Origin: Azorinus chamasolen
Taxonomy: Eukaryota > Mollusca > Bivalvia > Cardiida > Solecurtidae
NCBI GenBank assembly: GCA_963576725.1
Contig: OY755241.1
Location: 55,986,484-56,050,483 of the forward strand
Direction: 5' to 3'
Length of the DNA stretch: 64,000 nucleotides
Part shown: in pieces, positions 63,201 to 64,000 of the stretch
Layout: each line of letters opens with the position of its first letter
Numbering within the stretch: the first letter of the stretch is position 1
Notes under the pieces: generated by a model
The model's database searches: none
Seen by the model: the letters and a program-made list of their open reading frames with translations, nothing else
What the model was told of the DNA's origin: nothing
Program-made: the position numbers and the translations under genes

Positions 63201-64000
63201 GGAGCATTCTGCATATTAAATCCATCTACTATTCATGGCTATGTATGCAAATGAAAGCTGAATAACTTTCAAATTGAAGGAGGAGTTTGTGACATCAACA
63301 ACCCATGTTTAACCTTAATGTTTCTTTATTACATACAGGGAAAAATTTGGTCACCTATATTACTTCCTAAATAATAAAACATAGCAGACCCTGATTAGAC
63401 AGCTCCTACAGGACCTGTCTGGTCAGAGTCTACTCCATTTGCAAAAGTTTTAATCCTTTCCCTCATACAAACGTGTTTTCACGCATTTGCAAACAGAGAA
63501 GACCCAGATCAGACGGCTCCTAGAGGAGCCGTCTGATCAGGGTCTGCTCTATTTACTATTAGAATTCGATAGATCTGTTTCTTTAGTTTCTAAAATGGTT
63601 ACAATGTTCCACATTCCATATATCATTTTAACTGTTTTGACCATGAATATTCAGTAAGTGTTGAAAATTTTGTCTAAATACAGAACAGGGAAAGGGTTAA
63701 AAGCTATATCTATGAAGTAGACTCAGGTTTAGTGGGGTATCACTACACAGAAGTGGGGTTCCACTACACAGAAGAACAGATTTATCATGTAATACCTCTC
63801 CGCTTCAGCTGCCCTTGTTTCTAGGTCCTTAAAGTATGCATACCAATCATCTTCTTCTTTCTTTAATCTGAAATCAATTAGGTGTACAATAATGAAGATA
63901 GTGTTCTATTCTCACTAAATATTAAAAATATAACTTACCTGGACGAAAACCTAGTCTGCCAAATAACACTACATACTTTGCATTTTGCTTGCTGATCCTT
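57112..64000 (-). CDS. 3' part of a coiled-coil host gene, tentatively DSN1-like
   Basis: Six exons on the minus strand: 64000 (window end)-63939, 63867-63796, 62413-62268, 61822-61782, 59388-59298 and 57203-57112 with stop TGA. Most junctions are strong GT-AG sites in matching phase. The product is helical and coiled-coil-like, with a C-terminal segment (LDFIGSPKAIIQNI, then a P/T/S tail). The order of motifs (E/K/R helix with tryptophan, QR...DYLPAWADL, then a C-terminal SPKA-like block) resembles DSN1 of the MIS12 kinetochore complex as I remember it, but I cannot align it here. The 5' part lies beyond the window. All introns carry hairpin elements and dispersed repeats. Confidence 0.6.
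57300..57850. repeat. Dispersed repeat in an intron, with tandem parts
   Basis: Starts CTAGAGCTTGTTTTTAAAAA. Two similar stretches (GAGAAATTGGACTTTATGCA and GAGAAACTGGACTTTATGCA) lie 140 bp apart. Ends with a GACAGACCGACAG run. A typical noncoding mollusc-type repeat. Confidence 0.6.
57920..58458. mobile_element. Family H element interrupted by another palindrome
   Basis: H sequence runs 57925-57990, stops, and resumes at about 58328-58458 (GCTGTGCAATCACTACTGTG to GCGAAGGGTTAA). The insert of about 330 bp carries a palindrome at 58183-58302 (GTTGTCTTTTAAGATCACAT / ACGTGATCTTAAAAGACAAC). The first hairpin arm of H is lost. Confidence 0.65.
58620..58835. mobile_element. Family B hairpin MITE, apex deleted
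   Basis: ACACATTCCCTCCTAG to GGAGGGAATGAGTTAA. Arms are intact, but the centre is reduced to GCATTTGCGCC. Confidence 0.75.
58920..59075. repeat. Inverted copy of the 50.9-kb repeat
   Basis: Reverse-complement similarity to 50870-51010 (GGCGCCAACGCTCGTCTG, CTTTTACTTTTTTATTAATC). Unknown family. Confidence 0.55.
59298..59388 (-). CDS. Coiled-coil gene exon
   Basis: Acceptor TTCTTCCAG before 59388, donor CATG|GTAATT after 59298. Encodes VCEHERSLHILNQVQSDIS and on to LQQLH, a clear helical heptad-like pattern. Ends in phase 1. Confidence 0.7.
59680..59755. repeat. Family A hairpin, degenerate
   Basis: CAACAAAGCAGATCCTGATC / GATCTGGGTCTAATCCATTT with apex GGCTCTTGTAAGAG. A GGTAAAGGGTTAA terminus follows at 59763. 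Confidence 0.6.
59780..60045. repeat. Dispersed repeat
   Basis: AACTAGAAAACTGGCTCTGA to the GGGCAGACAGACAGAAAATG tail. Noncoding. Confidence 0.5.
60089..60319. mobile_element. Family B hairpin MITE, complete, TTAA-flanked
   Basis: 231 bp, TTAACACATTCTCTCC to GGAGGGAATGAGTTAA. The hairpin at 60152-60210 has apex GCTCCTATAGGAGC. Confidence 0.87.
60330..61405. repeat. Dispersed repeat R, several partial copies, plus a related repeat
   Basis: R-type copies at about 60340-60470, 60490-60780 and 61020-61400 share CATTTGACCTTGACCTTG, TGTGTATATGCAATTCCATG and GGTTAGGGAGATATAAGA. Between them, 60785-61015 is another repeat starting ACAAGAGCTGTAGGCGGACC. Confidence 0.65.
61782..61822 (-). CDS. Short coiled-coil gene exon (41 nt)
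   Basis: Acceptor CTTCCCGCTAG before 61822, donor GATGAG|GTGAGT after 61782. Encodes GAVPLRNDNVCDE. Needs a phase-1 upstream end. Confidence 0.6.
61930..62240. repeat. Dispersed repeat
   Basis: ACAAGAGTGTTCCGAGGAAC to GACGGACAGACAGACG and TGACACAAAAA. A common mollusc-type noncoding repeat. Confidence 0.55.
62268..62413 (-). CDS. Coiled-coil gene exon
   Basis: Acceptor TGTACTTCTAG before 62413. Encodes KAAEKSMPASELSATQRN and DYLPAWADLSLIRQQV. Two donors are possible: TTTTG|GTAGGT at 62272 is stronger, but only GTAG|GTCAAA at 62268 matches the phase of the next exon. Confidence 0.65.
62470..62535. repeat. Family A hairpin, shortened
   Basis: TTGTAAACAGTAGACCCAG, GAGCTGTCTGATGTAGATC, GCTGCTTGC. 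Confidence 0.45.
62597..62669. repeat. Family I palindrome, second copy
   Basis: GAGGGCTTGGTGCAAAACTA / TAGTTTTGCACCAAGCCCTC with AACTCCTTCACAAAGTGACA at the centre. Confidence 0.8.
62987..63175. mobile_element. Family B element, reverse orientation, one arm only
   Basis: TTAACCCTTTACCTCGTAGG start. One arm (GTGATAAATAGAGCATTTG) then jumps to the short flank. Confidence 0.65.
63380..63440. repeat. Family A hairpin
   Basis: CATAGCAGACCCTGATTAG / CTGGTCAGAGTCTACTCC with apex AGCTCCTACAGGACCT. Confidence 0.6.
63448..63700. mobile_element. Family A hairpin MITE, nearly complete
   Basis: TTTTAATCCTTTCCCTC to CAGGGAAAGGGTTAA. Short flank left. The hairpin at 63487-63555 has apex GGCTCCTAGAGGAGCC. 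Confidence 0.8.
63796..63867 (-). CDS. Coiled-coil gene exon
   Basis: Acceptor TTGATTTCAG before 63867, donor GAGAG|GTATTA after 63796. Encodes LKKEEDDWYAYFKDLETRAA and EAER, ending phase 2, which joins cleanly to the exon at 62413. Confidence 0.7.
63939..64000 (-). CDS. Coiled-coil gene exon, cut by window end
   Basis: Donor GTCCAG|GTAAGT at 63939/63938. The open frame to the window edge reads KDQQAKCKVCSVIWQ. The phase matches the next exon. Confidence 0.6.

Noticed and set aside
6452..63555. Hairpins as intrinsic transcription terminators
   Set aside because: Eukaryotic context with no T-run rule, and hairpins lie inside mobile elements on no consistent strand.
1..64000. tRNA or rRNA genes
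   Set aside because: No cloverleaf with A and B box spacing and no rRNA-like stretch was recognised by eye; a dedicated scan could not be run.

Overview
This is a repeat-rich, AT-rich animal nuclear window with no sign of bacterial organisation. Host genes have GT-AG introns, and most of the rest is transposable elements. A lipoxygenase related to animal enzymes, several non-LTR (LINE) lineages, a Gypsy element with a leucine-tRNA-like primer site and dispersed repeats ending in GGACGGAC-type runs together suggest a mollusc, most likely a marine bivalve. That is inference; no taxonomic marker is present.

Host genes. (1) A complete lipoxygenase gene lies on the minus strand. Its coding exons are 32140-31925, 28948-28747, 28013-27770 and 25268-23930. 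Phases match at all three introns and the spliced product is 666 aa with all five iron ligands. A TATA box and donor near 47.8-47.9 kb may mark its promoter or an unrelated one. (2) The 3' half of a second minus-strand gene occupies 57112-64000 in six exons and encodes a coiled-coil protein, tentatively DSN1-like (kinetochore MIS12 complex).

Layout. 0-0.5 kb: microsatellite. 0.9-6.2 kb: three decayed LINE remnants. 6.3-10.9 kb: hairpin MITEs. 10.957-20.923 kb: a complete, very young Gypsy retrotransposon with apparently identical 1,233-bp LTRs, gag, pol joined by a textbook -1 frameshift signal, and an unusual third ORF with C2H2 fingers and an RS-rich stretch. It is inserted in a LINE tail that continues to 21.87 kb. 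22-32.5 kb: the lipoxygenase gene, its introns full of hairpin elements. 32.98-46.79 kb: a pair of inverted termini with near-identical 9-bp flanks encloses two LINEs with intact long ORFs (33.8-38.9 and 41.2-46.0 kb) and a tandem hairpin array. 47-64 kb: more hairpin elements, dispersed repeats and the second host gene.

The most striking signal is a set of well over 50 imperfect to near-perfect hairpins. They fall into at least eleven families with different arms and flanks. Families A, B, E, F and H sit in about 205-275 bp elements bounded by TTAA. Families C and D are about 190-240 bp TA-flanked palindromes. Yet families A, B, C, D, H and J share the same apex, consensus GCTCCTRYAGGAGC. 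In A, E, F and H the arm beside the short flank reads CCCAGAT and the arm beside the long flank reads CCCTGAT, a conserved mismatch that gives each hairpin polarity. One element (30967-31221) sits inside another, with the TTAA present on both sides. This apex-sharing hairpin system is the main candidate for something undescribed.
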